Assembly: GCF_003007735.2 (NCBI RefSeq) | Contig: NZ_PXNQ02000005.1 | Coordinates: forward strand, 62,001 to 126,000 | Origin: Paracoccus methylarcula | GTDB taxonomy: Bacteria > Pseudomonadota > Alphaproteobacteria > Rhodobacterales > Rhodobacteraceae | Reading direction: 5' to 3' | DNA length: 64,000 nt | Shown: positions 47,405-57,387 of the stretch, one piece after another | Position numbering within the stretch: the stretch's first letter is position 1 | Layout: each line of letters opens with the position of its first letter | Notes under the pieces: generated by a model | Databases searched by the model: none | What the model saw: only the letters and a program-made list of their open reading frames with translations | Told to the model about the DNA's origin: nothing | Translations under genes and position numbers: made by a program

Positions 47405-50238
47405 CTATTCCGCCGCGTAACTTTCGAGCGGCGGACAGGTGCAGACCAGATTCCGGTCGCCGAAGACATTGTCCACCCGGCCAACCGGGGGCCAGTATTT
47501 ATCCACCCGGAACGCTCCCGGCGGAAAACATCCCTGCTCGCGGCTATAGGGCCGGTCCCACTCGGCAACGAGATCTTCGACCGTATGGGGGGCATGGCGC
47601 AATGGGCTGGACTCGACCGCGATTCGCCCGTCGGCCACCTCGGTGATCTCGTCGCGGATCGCGAGCATGGCGGTGACGAAACGGTCGATCTCGGCCTTGG
47701 TTTCGCTTTCGGTCGGCTCGACCATCAGCGTTCCCGCCACCGGCCAGCTCATTGTCGGAGCGTGGAAACCGTTGTCGATCAAACGCTTGGCGATGTCGTC
47801 CACGGTCACGCCATGCTCGGCGAAGGGGCGGGTATCCAGGATGCATTCATGGGCGACCCGTCCCCGGTTGCCCATGAACAGGATCGGATAGCTGCCGACA
47901 ATCGGCTGGCGATGTAATTCGCGTTCAGGATCGCCACCCGCGTCGCCTGTGTCAGCCCCTCGCCGCCCATCATCAGGCAATAGGCCCATGAAATCAGCAG
48001 GATCGAGGCGCTGCCACAGGGTGCCGCGCTGACCGCGCCGGATCCATCTTCGCGCGGATCGCCCGGCAGATGCGGCGCCAGATGCGCCTTGACCCCGATG
48101 GGACCCATGCCGGGACCGCCGCCGCCATGGGGAATGGCGAAAGTCTTGTGCAGATTCAGATGGCTGACATCGCCGCCGATCTCTCCGGGCTTCACCAGAC
48201 CGACCAGCGCATTCATGTTCGCACCGTCGATATAGACCTGCCCGCCATGATCATGGGTGATCTTGCAGACGTCGCGAACGGTATCCTCGAACACGCCATG
48301 GGTCGAGGGATAGGTGATCATCACCGCCGCCAGCCTGTCGCCCGCCTTGCCGGCCTTGTCGGCGAAATCCTCAAGGTCGATATCGCCATTGGGTGCCGAT
48401 TTCACCACCACGACCTTCATCCCGGCCATCTGGGCCGAGGCCGGGTTGGTGCCATGCGCACTGACCGGGATCAGGCAGATATCGCGCTGATCGTCGCCAT
48501 TGGCGCGGTGATAAGCCTGGATCGTAAGCAGGCCCGCATATTCGCCCTGCGCGCCGCTATTGGGTTGCATGGAAAAGGCGTCATAGCCGGTAATCTGGCA
48601 CAGCTTCTCATCCAGATCGGAGATGGCCTCGGTATAGCCTGCCGCCTGGTGACGCGGCGCAAAGGGATGCAAGGCGCCGAATTCCGGCCATGTGATCGGC
48701 ATCATTTCGGCCGCCGCGTTCAGCTTCATCGTGCAGGAGCCAAGCGGGATCATCGCCCGGTCCAGCGCCAGGTCCCGATCCGAAAGGCGGCGCATATAGC
48801 GCATCATCTCTGATTCGGCGCGGTTCATGTGAAAGACCGGATGGGTCAGGTAGTCGCTTTCGCGCAGCAATTCCCACGGGATCGCCGGAACGGTGGCGGA
48901 TTCCGCTGCCTCCCCAATTCCGAAAGCGTCCAGCAGCCCTGCGATCACCCCTGCATCACTGGTCTCATCGACCGAGATCCCGACCCGGTCGCGCCCCACC
49001 TTGCGCAAATTGATCCCGCGCTGTTCGGCCGCCGCGAGGATACCCGCCTGCCCTACGCCGACCCGCACCGTGATGGTGTCGAAGAAAGCGTCCGGCTCGA
49101 CTTCGGCCCCGGCTGCGCGCAGGGCATTCGCCACCGTCACGGCGTTCAGATGCACGCGCTGCGCGATGGCGCGCAGCCCTTCCGGCCCGTGGAACACCGC
49201 ATAGAAAGAGGCCATCACCGCCAGCAATGCCTGCGCCGTGCAGACATTCGAGGTGGCCTTCTCGCGCCGGATATGCTGCTCGCGCGTTTGCAGCGACAGC
49301 CGGTAAGCCTTGTTGCCCGACGCATCGACGGAAACGCCTACGATGCGCCCCGGCATCGCCCGCTTCAACTCATCCCGGCAGGACATGAAGGCCGCATGCG
49401 GGCCGCCATAGCCCATCGGCACGCCGAAGCGCTGCGCGGATCCCACGGCGATATCAGCCCCCATCGCACCCGGCTCTTTCAACAGGCACAGCGCCAGCAG
49501 ATCCGTCGCGAGGATGGCCAGCGCCCCGGCCTCATGCAAGGCTGTGCATTCGGCGGACAGGTCGCGAATTTGGCCATATGTCCCCGGATACTGGAAGATC
49601 GCGCCGAAAACCTGCGTCGGATCCAGGTCATCCGGCCTGCCCCGGATCACCCGGATCCCCAATGGCGCCGCCCGCGTCTCGATCACTGCGATGGTCTGCG
49701 GATGCAGATCCTCGCTGACAAAGAAGCCACCCGCCTTGGATTTCGACTGCCGCTTGGCCATCGCCATCGCCTCGGCCGCCGCCGTCGCCTCGTCCAGCAG
49801 GCTGGCATTGGCAACCGGCAAGCCGGTCAGGTCGGCCACCATGGTCTGGAAATTCAGCAAGGCCTCCAGCCGCCCTTGCGCGATTTCGGGCTGATAGGGC
49901 GTATAGGCCGTGTACCACGCCGGATTCTCCAGGATATTCCGCTGGATCGCCGGGGGCGTCACGGTACCGTAATAGCCCTGCCCGATCAGGCTGGTCATGA
50001 CCTTGTTCTTCGCCGCGACCTCTTCCATCCGCGCCAGCAAGCCTGCCTCGGACAAGGCAGGCCAGTCGAGCGGCTCCGCTTGCCGGATTGCCTTGGGCAC
50101 GGTCTGGTCGATCAGCGCATCCAGGCTGTCGGCCCCGACCGACCGCAGCATCTCCGCCATCTCGGCGGGCGATGGGCCGATGTGACGGCGGTTCGCGAAA
50201 TCGTCGGGGTTATAGTCGGTGGGATTCCAACGGGTCAT
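47405..50238 (-). CDS. gcvP: Glycine decarboxylase P protein, with a one-base deletion
   Basis: PLP enzyme of the glycine cleavage system: decarboxylates glycine and passes aminomethyl to Gcv[54 protein letters not shown]-like regions, and the PLP-Lys segment [27 protein letters not shown]. After [11 protein letters not shown] the frame shifts at about 47892-47896. One added base gives RLS-[AG or GS][23 protein letters not shown], and the gene then runs to PPLESYAAE at 47405. Corrected length is about 944 aa, typical of a one-chain GcvP. It is third in gcvT-gcvH-gcvP with a 168-bp gap after gcvH. Confidence 0.93.
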
Positions 50239-50380
50239 GCGTGCCTTCAACTCCAATTACGCGCCCTGACACTGAATAATGGCCAAGGATCATCCGGCTT
50301 CTTCTTTGCAAAAATACCTTCGGGGGTGCCGCTGGTTCGAGAGACCTGCCGGCGACGGGGACAGGCAGCCCCCATCCATC

Positions 50381-50400
50381 GCCGGGCCGAATGGCCCGGC
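50381..50400 (-). terminator. Hairpin between gcvH and gcvP
   Basis: GCCGGGCC (50400-50393 on the minus strand) and GGCCCGGC (50388-50381) form a perfect 8-bp stem with a 4-nt loop, starting 6 nt after the gcvH stop. It has no T-run and is a processing or partial-termination element. Confidence 0.5.
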
Positions 50401-50406
50401 AAACCG

Positions 50407-50765
50407 TCACCCGATCAGCTCGTTATAGGCACCTTCATCCATGAACCCGTCCAGAACGCCTGAATCGGCGGGCTTGATCCGAAAGAACCAGGCCGCCATC
50501 GGATCCTCGTTCACATTGCCCGGATTGTCGGCCAGATCGCCATTCACCGCCGTGATCACGCCTGCGACCGGAGCGGTGATGTCGGAGGCGCCTTGACCGA
50601 TTCGATCACGACGATCTCTTCGCCGGATCCGACCTCCCTGCCCTCTTCGGGCAGTTCGATGAACACCACGTCACCCAGTTGCTCACTGGCATGTTTGGTG
50701 ATGCCAACCACGATCTCGTCACCCTCGGCGCGCAGCCATTCGTGGTCCTCGGTATATTTCAGCAT
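50407..50765 (-). CDS. gcvH: Glycine cleavage system H protein, with a one-base deletion
   Basis: A lipoyl carrier of 119 aa when corrected. [42 protein letters not shown], then the lipoyl-lysine site in VVIESVKA. As read, it goes out of frame at about 50589 ([12 protein letters not shown], stop). One added base restores [62 protein letters not shown]. The lipoyl Lys is intact. It lies 10 bp after gcvT. Confidence 0.93.
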
Positions 50766-50775
50766 AGGTTGCTCC

Positions 50776-51900
50776 TCAGCGTTTGTAGGACGGCGTGATG
50801 AAGGGCAGCGCGGTCACGGCGACAGGCAGGCGCTTGCCACGCAATTCGGCATAAAGAATGGTTCCGTCCGGAATGGCGGAATCGATCATCGCCATTGCGA
50901 TGGGTCCGCCCACGGAAGGGCCGAAACCGCCCGAGGTCACTTGTGCGATGGGCTCGCCTCCGCTTTCCCCGGCAAATATGGTCACTGCCTCGCGGATCGG
51001 CGCGCGGGATTCGGGGCGCAAGCCACGGCGGGTAACGGAAGGGCCATCCGCCAATTCGGTCAGAATCCGTTCCGCACCGGGAAAGCCACCGGCACGTTCG
51101 CCGCCCTTGCGGCGGATTTTCTGGATCGACCAGTCCAGTGCAGCCTCGGCAGGTGTCACCGCCTGGTCCATGTCATGCCCGTAAAGCGGCATCCCCGCCT
51201 CCAGCCGCAGGCTATCGCGCGCGCCAAGCCCGATCGGGGCGACCTCGGGATGCGTCAGCAACTCTTCGGCGAAGGCGGTCAGGCGGTCATTGGGAACCGA
51301 GATCTCGAACCCGTCCTCTCCGGTATAGCCCGAGCGCGAAATCCACAGCTCGGTCCCCTGCCAGTCGAAAACGCGGCTGTCCATGAAACGCATGTCACCC
51401 GTATCTGGAACCAGCCGGGCCAGCACCGAGGCCGCCTCGGGCCCCTGAAGCGCCAGCAATCCGCGATCCGTGACGGGGCGGATTTCCACATCGGCAAGCT
51501 TCCGCAGATGGGCGATGTCCTGCTCTGCGCAGGCGGCGTTGACGACCAGCAGATAGTGATCGCCGCGATTGGCGAACATCAGGTCGTCCAGGATGCCGCC
51601 CCGATCATTGGTGAACAGGCCATAGCGCTGCCGCCCCTCGGCCAGGCCAAGGATATTGGCGGGGATCAGGCTTTCCAGGGCAAGAGCGGCGGTCTCGAGC
51701 TTGCCATCTTTAGGAAAAACAAGCACTTGCCCCATGTGGCTGACATCGAACAGCCCGGCATGGGCGCGGGTATGCAGATGCTCTTGCATCACGCCCATCG
51801 GATATTGCACGGGCATTTCCCAGCCCGCGAAAGGGACCATGCGGGCGCCCTTCGCCACATGCAGGTCGTAAAGCCCGGTCCGGCGCAGTTCCTCGGCCAT
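50776..51900 (-). CDS. gcvT: Aminomethyltransferase (glycine cleavage T protein)
   Basis: A 374-aa folate-dependent T protein that releases ammonia and makes 5,10-methylene-THF. It shows [38 protein letters not shown], the folate region [49 protein letters not shown] and [22 protein letters not shown] with its conserved Asp/Arg. The ATG at 51900 has AGGAGG 4 nt upstream. First gene of gcvT-gcvH-gcvP, controlled by a glycine riboswitch. Confidence 0.96.
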   Translation of the reverse strand: MAEELRRTGLYDLHVAKGARMVPFAGWEMPVQYPMGVMQEHLHTRAHAGLFDVSHMGQVLVFPKDGKLETAALALESLIPANILGLAEGRQRYGLFTNDRGGILDDLMFANRGDHYLLVVNAACAEQDIAHLRKLADVEIRPVTDRGLLALQGPEAASVLARLVPDTGDMRFMDSRVFDWQGTELWISRSGYTGEDGFEISVPNDRLTAFAEELLTHPEVAPIGLGARDSLRLEAGMPLYGHDMDQAVTPAEAALDWSIQKIRRKGGERAGGFPGAERILTELADGPSVTRRGLRPESRAPIREAVTIFAGESGGEPIAQVTSGGFGPSVGGPIAMAMIDSAIPDGTILYAELRGKRLPVAVTALPFITPSYKR

Positions 51901-51941
51901 ACGGCCTCCTTCTGTCTTGCCGGCGGGCCGGCATCGGTTAA

Positions 51942-52140
51942 GCGGGCATGGATTGCCCGCGTGACGATGCCCCCTCTGTCCCTGCCCGTATGGGGGCGCC
52001 TGAGATCATTATCCCTTCGGCGGGCCGGAACACGGCCACTCTCCAGAGTTCTTCACGGAAAACGGTCCTTTTGCCTGAGAGTTCGCCGGGGCGGCTGCTC
52101 CTTCGGCACCGGCCGGGGCCGGATTCTCCCGAATTCCGTG
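51942..52140 (-). promoter_or_regulatory. Tandem glycine riboswitch and expression platform
   Basis: Two aptamers in tandem precede gcvT. Aptamer 1 (about 52140-52054) has GGGAGA, then CCGAAGGAGCA, then ACTCTCAGGCAAAAGGACCG. Aptamer 2 (about 52052-51967) has CTCTGGAGAG, then CCGAAGGGATAATG, ATCTCAGGC and GGGACAGAGGG. They are joined by a short AAG-type linker. A following stem GCGGGCA/TGCCCGC (51942-51960) is probably the expression platform. Glycine binding is known to turn on gcv operons by this RNA. Confidence 0.95.
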
Positions 52141-52308
52141 ATCCGAGTGCTAGCCGCAGCGCAGCGGCAAAGCAAGCCTTTTGTCGTAGATCCATCTCCG
52201 ATGACAACTGCTTGATCCGGGTGGCGCTTCGATTGACAAGGCAGGCCACCTGACTCAGAAATCCCGCGTTTCAACCCGATCCCAATCTCCGCGGCAGTCC
52301 AGGTCTTC

Positions 52309-54075
52309 ATGCCTCGCAAGTTCTTTCAAATCGGCTTCAACAAATGCGGCACGACCTTCATCGCGCGGCTTTTCGACATGAACAACATCCCGGCGGTTCA
52401 CTGGCTGGAAGGCGATCTGGCCGAGGATATCGCCTATTCCAAGCTGGTCGGGCGCCCGCCCCTGCAAAGATGGGCCGCCGACACGGTCGCCTTCACCGAC
52501 ATGGAATCGGTCCGCTACCTCAACATGCCGGTGGTCGAGGCGTTCAGGGAATATGCCTTTCTCGACCAGAGCTTTCCGGGCTCGGTGTTCCTGCTGAACA
52601 CGCGCCGGGTCGAGGATTGGATCATCAGCCGGTACATGCATCGCGGCGGCAGCTATGCCAGGGCCTATGCCCAGATCCTGGGCGTGTCCGTCGGGGATCT
52701 GGCCGATATCTGGAAGGAGGATTGGGACGCGCATCTCTCGGGCTGCCGTGCCTATTTCGGATCGCGGCCCGAATTTATCGAAATCGACATCGACGAAGCC
52801 ACGCCGGAGGATTACCGCGCCGCGCTGTCGCCCTGGTTCGACCTGCCGCACTGCCCCACCCTGCCCGGCAAGAAAGTCCGGCAGAAGCGCGCATCATATC
52901 TTCCGAAGCTGGAAAGGATGCTGACCACATCCGATCCGGGTGCCGCCATTCCCGAAAAACGGCGCGAGGCCGTCGCGAAGGAACTGGCTCGATTTGCCCG
53001 CCCTGCCCGTCTCGGGTTCGAGTCTGTCGGGTTTCGTGCCTGCTCGGGCTTGCTGGTCCGTTTCGACGCGGCCAAGGGCGAGATCCGCGACCGCGACAAT
53101 CAATTGCTCCCGATTCGGCGCGGGGCAGGCGGGCGGTATCACGCCGACCCGGCCTTTTCGGAAATAAGACCAGTCATTTCAACGGTTAACGATATTGCCG
53201 AAGTCACGGATGACGGCGTCTATCATCTGGATATGCGCCGGGCTTGCCTTGCCGGAAGTACCGATGAGAAGGCGGTCGCCCATCCGATCATCGCCCCAAG
53301 CCGCCGGAGCGGGGCCGAGAATGTTTTCCTTTGGCCGATGCCCTGGCAGCACAGGCTCGGAAGCGACGGACTGCCGGGGATGCCCTTGCGAAAAGAGGCG
53401 CCCTTCGCGGAAAAGCTGGATCGGGCAATCTGGCGCGGAGGATTGTCCGGCTACGCACTTGGGGAAGACGGACCCGACCTGGCGCGACCGGTGAGAGATG
53501 CGATTGAGGCAGTTCTTGGCGCGCGCGATAATTCCTCTAGTTATATCAATGGCTTGATTTCATTGCGAGACAGCTCGCGTATTGCATTCGTCGCCGCTCA
53601 CGCGGATTCAGCGGATGTGGACGCAAGATTCACGCCCGACGCCCATTCGGAAAAGGCGTTGCGCAAGGCAGGACTGGATTCGCTTGTCACATCGAAAGCG
53701 GATGATGACTTCCTGTTTTCTCATCGTTATATCATCGCGCTCGGCGGATCTGCCGGAACCGAGGATTTTCTTGTTGCGGCGAATAGCCAATCCGTTGTTC
53801 TGAAAGAGGAAGATGGCTGGAAACTGTTTCATTCCAGCCTGTTCCGGCCATGGGAACATTACGTTCCCCTGCAATGGGCGGCCGCGGATCTGGAGGAAAA
53901 GCTGGATTGGGCGCGCAGCAACCCGGATGCCTGCCAGGCAATGTCGGACGCCGCGCGAAAACTCTGCGAGGCGCTGGCGGATCCGGCGGGGCGGCGGATG
54001 CATCTGGAACGGGTCCTCAGCGACTATCGAAGCGCCATGGGGCAGGCCGGACAAGGCGAATCAGGGCGGACTTGA
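52309..54075 (+). CDS. Apparent sulfotransferase - GT90 glycosyltransferase fusion
   Basis: A 588-aa two-domain protein without a signal peptide. N-terminal (1-200): a sulfotransferase-like fold starting FFQIGFNKCGTTFIARLF, a PAPS 5'-phosphosulfate loop (usual form GxxKxGTT), then FLLNTRRVEDWIISRYMHRG, with Arg/Ser-rich 3'-phosphate site. C-terminal (about 330-580): a CAP10/GT90-like glycosyltransferase with FAEKLDRAIWRGGLSGY, FLFSHRYIIALGGSAGTEDFL, SVVLKEEDGWKLFHSSLFRPWEHYVPL and an acidic helix. The start at 52309 is the ATG after AGG. It stands alone between divergent gcv and an ABC ATPase. A polysaccharide sulfation and transfer role is inferred; no partner is adjacent. Confidence 0.75.
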   Translation: MPRKFFQIGFNKCGTTFIARLFDMNNIPAVHWLEGDLAEDIAYSKLVGRPPLQRWAADTVAFTDMESVRYLNMPVVEAFREYAFLDQSFPGSVFLLNTRRVEDWIISRYMHRGGSYARAYAQILGVSVGDLADIWKEDWDAHLSGCRAYFGSRPEFIEIDIDEATPEDYRAALSPWFDLPHCPTLPGKKVRQKRASYLPKLERMLTTSDPGAAIPEKRREAVAKELARFARPARLGFESVGFRACSGLLVRFDAAKGEIRDRDNQLLPIRRGAGGRYHADPAFSEIRPVISTVNDIAEVTDDGVYHLDMRRACLAGSTDEKAVAHPIIAPSRRSGAENVFLWPMPWQHRLGSDGLPGMPLRKEAPFAEKLDRAIWRGGLSGYALGEDGPDLARPVRDAIEAVLGARDNSSSYINGLISLRDSSRIAFVAAHADSADVDARFTPDAHSEKALRKAGLDSLVTSKADDDFLFSHRYIIALGGSAGTEDFLVAANSQSVVLKEEDGWKLFHSSLFRPWEHYVPLQWAAADLEEKLDWARSNPDACQAMSDAARKLCEALADPAGRRMHLERVLSDYRSAMGQAGQGESGRT

Positions 54076-54094
54076 GAACCGCCCTTCCCGACGT

Positions 54095-55174
54095 TCATTC
54101 CTTCGGAAACACGAAAACCCGGTCACGGCGCAGCATCAGCCACATCGGGGTATCGGCAGGCGGCAGGAAAACGCCCGGCACCACGGCATTCAGCGCAATC
54201 CCCCCCTGATCGGTCGTGAATTCGACCAGCGATTCCCGGCCCAGATAGCGGGCGCGCACCACCCGTGCCAGCGCAGCGGTGCCGTTTTCATGTGTCGGCG
54301 CGGGGCCTTGACCGGCACGGTCGAAATCTATCTTCAGGTGCTGGGGACGAATGACGATCTCGACCTCGCTGCCATCGGGAATGCCCGGGGTCAGGAAATC
54401 GCCAAAGGGCGTTTCAGTCAGCGCGCCCTGCACCACGCCATTCAATATATTGATATCACTAAAGAATGCTGCGGCCTGCCGGTCCGCGGGCGCGTTATAC
54501 AGGTTATAGGGCGCGCCCTGTTGCACGATCCGCCCATCCCGCATGAGCAGGATCTGGTCGGCCATGCGCATCGCCTCGTCCGGTTCATGCGTGACCAGCA
54601 GGACGGCGGTGCCTTCCTCTTTCAAAAGCGCCAGCGTCTCGTCACGGATCCCGTCGCGCAGACGCTCGTCCAGGCCGCTGAAGGGCTCATCCATCAGCAA
54701 AACGCGCGGCTGCGGCGCCAATGCACGGACCAATGCGACGCGCTGTTGTTCTCCGCCTGATAATTCATGCGGATAGCTGTCGATATGGGACGACATCCGC
54801 ACGCGTTCGAGAAGTTCGGCAACGCGGGCGCGATTGGCGGAATAGCCACCCTTGAGCCCGAAAGCGACATTCTCGCTGACCGAAAGATGCGGGAAAAGCG
54901 CGAAATCCTGGAACATCAGGCCAACGGAACGCCGCTCGGGCGGGATGTGGAGCTTGCCGTCGCAAACCGGCTTGCCATCCACGAAGATCTGCCCGCTATC
55001 GGGTCGATCCACCCCCGCGACCAACCGGAGCGTGGTGGATTTGCCGCAACCCGAAGGGCCGAGCAGACAGGCGACCTGCCCGGCTTCGACCGCGAAAACC
55101 ACCCGGTCCACGACCCGCTGCCCGTCAAAGGCGCGGATCAGGTTCTGGACCTCCAATCGGGGTGGTGTCGTCAC
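54095..55174 (-). CDS. ABC transporter ATP-binding protein (FbpC/PotA-type)
   Basis: A 359-aa ATPase: Walker A LLGPSGCGKSTTLRLVAG, Q-loop GLMFQDFALFPHLSVSENVAFGL, signature LSGGEQQRVALVRALAPQPRVLLMDEPFSGLDERLRD with Walker B, and the H-loop VTHEPDEA. The C-terminal TOBE/OB-like domain (EVEIVIRPQHLKI, EFTTDQGGIALNAVVPGVFLP) suits the iron(III)/spermidine/thiamine class. No permease or binding protein is within the window on either side, so the cargo is unknown. Its promoter must be in the 96-bp gap after pcaB. Confidence 0.88.
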   Translation of the reverse strand: MTTPPRLEVQNLIRAFDGQRVVDRVVFAVEAGQVACLLGPSGCGKSTTLRLVAGVDRPDSGQIFVDGKPVCDGKLHIPPERRSVGLMFQDFALFPHLSVSENVAFGLKGGYSANRARVAELLERVRMSSHIDSYPHELSGGEQQRVALVRALAPQPRVLLMDEPFSGLDERLRDGIRDETLALLKEEGTAVLLVTHEPDEAMRMADQILLMRDGRIVQQGAPYNLYNAPADRQAAAFFSDINILNGVVQGALTETPFGDFLTPGIPDGSEVEIVIRPQHLKIDFDRAGQGPAPTHENGTAALARVVRARYLGRESLVEFTTDQGGIALNAVVPGVFLPPADTPMWLMLRRDRVFVFPKE

Positions 55175-55270
55175 GGGGCAACCAATTCTTTCACTCAGGT
55201 TTCCCTTGCCCTAGCAGGGGCCGCAAATCGCCGCAACTGTTCTAAGACCGGGATTTGTGATCACAAGGAC

Positions 55271-56548
55271 TTATCCGGCGGTGGAACCGGCATCGCCGGT
55301 GTTCTTTGCGGGCGAAAGAATGGCGCTCCAGTCGTGATCGGGAGCCAGTCGGGACAAGGCACCCGCCAATGTCTCGGTCTCGCTGGCGGCAATCTCGGCC
55401 AGCGCGGCGGAGACGAGCTTCAGCGCCTCTGCGCGTGGCATGTGTTGGGAAAGGTGAAAACCGGCGGCCTCGGCCATCATCGCGCCACGATCATTGGCGA
55501 AAGTCGCCTCGATCCGGGCCGGGCAGGGGGCAAGCGTGTCGGCCAGTTCCTGCGCCAGGCGCAAACCCGCGCCGGTATGGACCACCATGCCGGGCAGGAT
55601 CTGCCATTCCAGCGCCAGTGCCGAGCCGTCGCGTTCCTGCGCATGGATCATCGCCTGATGCAGCGTGCCCACCGCCCCGGCATTCAGCCGGGCGAGGCTG
55701 ACCAGCGCCTCGGCCGCGACCGGGTTGGATTTCTGCGGCATGGTGGAAGAGCCGCCGCCGGTTCCCGCACTGACCTCGCCGATCTCGGATTGACCCAGCA
55801 GGATCAGGTCGGCGCCGATCTTGCCAAGCGAGCCGGTAACCAGCGCCAGCCAGCCGCCAAGTTCCACGATCGCGTCACGGGTGGCGTGCCACGGCACAGC
55901 GGGCGCACCCAGATCCAGTTCGGCCGCCATCGCGGCACGGACCTCGCCCATGCGCGGAGCCAGCGCCGCACCGGTGCCTGCCGCCCCGTAAAGCGAGACA
56001 TTCGACAGGCGCGGGCGCAATTCGGCAAGCCGGTCCAGATGCCGGGACAGCGGCGCGCGCCAGACAGAGATCTTCGCGCCAAGCGTCGTCGGTGCGGCGA
56101 GTTGAAAGCGGGTGCGGGCAGGGACGGGCAGGGCGGCATATTCCACGGCCTTGGCGGCAAGCCTGCCGTCCAGTGCCCTGATACGCGCTTCGATAAGCGT
56201 CAGGGCCTCGCGCAATTGCAGGATCAGGCCGGTATCCTGAATATCCTGCGAGGTCACCCCGAAATGAACCCATCCGGCATGATCGCCACAGGCGGTTTTC
56301 AACACCCCGACAACGGCCTGCGCCCCGATCCCGGCCCGTGCCGCGGCCTCGGACAGGCCGGCGGGGTCGGGATGCAGGGTCCCGGCGATAGTGGCGATGG
56401 CTTGGGCGGCATCCCCGGGGATGATCCCGAGCCGCCCTTGCACCCGCGCCAATGCAGCCTCGGACAGCAGCATGGCGGCGATCTGGGCTGGCGTGCCCAT
56501 CACGCCGCCCAGTTCCTCGTCGCCAAACAGCCCGTCGGTCAGCATCAT
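55271..56548 (-). CDS. pcaB: 3-carboxy-cis,cis-muconate cycloisomerase
   Basis: A 425-aa fumarase/aspartase-family enzyme that converts 3-carboxy-muconate to gamma-carboxymuconolactone. It has VHFGVTSQDIQDTGLILQLREAL and the superfamily signature GGGSSTMPQKSNPVAAEALVSLARL (S-S-x-M-P-x-K-x-N), and the HAMIHAQERDGSALALEWQILPGM region. It is somewhat short compared with other PcaB (about 450). It overlaps the BKACE gene by 4 bp and is the last gene of the pca operon. Confidence 0.9.
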   Translation of the reverse strand: MMLTDGLFGDEELGGVMGTPAQIAAMLLSEAALARVQGRLGIIPGDAAQAIATIAGTLHPDPAGLSEAAARAGIGAQAVVGVLKTACGDHAGWVHFGVTSQDIQDTGLILQLREALTLIEARIRALDGRLAAKAVEYAALPVPARTRFQLAAPTTLGAKISVWRAPLSRHLDRLAELRPRLSNVSLYGAAGTGAALAPRMGEVRAAMAAELDLGAPAVPWHATRDAIVELGGWLALVTGSLGKIGADLILLGQSEIGEVSAGTGGGSSTMPQKSNPVAAEALVSLARLNAGAVGTLHQAMIHAQERDGSALALEWQILPGMVVHTGAGLRLAQELADTLAPCPARIEATFANDRGAMMAEAAGFHLSQHMPRAEALKLVSAALAEIAASETETLAGALSRLAPDHDWSAILSPAKNTGDAGSTAG

Positions 56549-57378
56549 GCGGCGCGCAATCCCAGAATTTCTCTTGCCTGCGTGCAGCTTGCCACGGGAC
56601 GGCGATACTTGTCACATAGTTCCGCCGCTCGTTTCACCAATGCCGCGTTCGAGGGTGCCAGCCTGTCGCGGTCCAGCCGCACATTATCCTCCAGCCCCGT
56701 GCGGGCATGCCCACCCGATGAAATCGTCCATTCGTTTAACACGATCTGGTTCGGACCGATCCCGGTGGCGCACCAAGGCGCGTCCTCGCCGAAAAGGCGT
56801 TTGACCGTGTGGATGTAGAAGTCGAACACCTCGCGATCCACCGGCATGGCGTTTTTCACCCCCATCACGAATTGCACATAGGGGATTCCACGGATCCGAC
56901 CGTCCTTGTGCATCTTTGCGGCCTGGAAGATATGGGACAGGTCGAAAGCCTCGATCTCGGGCTTGACGTCATAGGCGATCATCTCCGAGGCCAGCCAGTC
57001 CACCAGATCGGGCGGGTTTTCATAGACCCGCGTCGGGAAATTGTTCGACCCGACAGAAAGCGAGGCCATGTCCGGGCGCAGGGGCAGCATCCCGCCCCGC
57101 GCCTGTCCGGCCCCCGAGCGGCCACCAGTGGACAACTGCACGATCATGCCGGGGCAATGTTTCTCAATTCCCTCTTTCAGCGCGGCAAAGCGGTCGGGAT
57201 CGCTGGTCGGTTTGCCCTGATCGTCGCGGACATGGCAATGGGCGATACTCGCGCCGGCCTCGAAAGCCTCATGCGTGGATTCGATCTGCTCGGCGACGGT
57301 GATCGGCACCGCCGGGTTGTTCTCCTTGGTGGGAAGCGAGCCGGTGATGGCCACGCAGATGATACAGGGATTGGTCAT
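56545..57378 (-). CDS. BKACE (beta-keto acid cleavage enzyme) family protein
   Basis: A 277-aa DUF849/BKACE member. It shows CVAITGSLPTKENNPAVPITVAEQ, Zn ligands in SIAHCHVRDDQG (His46, His48) and the C-terminal Glu in RTGLEDNVRLDRDR. STGGRSGAGQARGGMLPLRPDMASLSVGS is family-typical. BKACE enzymes cleave a beta-keto acid with acetyl-CoA to an acyl-CoA and acetoacetate. In this operon the expected substrate is beta-ketoadipate, the product of PcaD. The pcaI/pcaJ/pcaF genes for the standard route are absent here. It overlaps pcaB and is 9 bp after pcaG. Confidence 0.88.
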   Translation of the reverse strand: MTNPCIICVAITGSLPTKENNPAVPITVAEQIESTHEAFEAGASIAHCHVRDDQGKPTSDPDRFAALKEGIEKHCPGMIVQLSTGGRSGAGQARGGMLPLRPDMASLSVGSNNFPTRVYENPPDLVDWLASEMIAYDVKPEIEAFDLSHIFQAAKMHKDGRIRGIPYVQFVMGVKNAMPVDREVFDFYIHTVKRLFGEDAPWCATGIGPNQIVLNEWTISSGGHARTGLEDNVRLDRDRLAPSNAALVKRAAELCDKYRRPVASCTQAREILGLRAA

Positions 57379-57387
57379 GATCGGGCC

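Noticed and set aside
47124..47420. A 98-codon plus-strand frame in the xoxF-gcvP gap
   Set aside because: No recognisable protein pattern or ribosome site. The region is explained by the gcvP terminator and the xoxF promoter.
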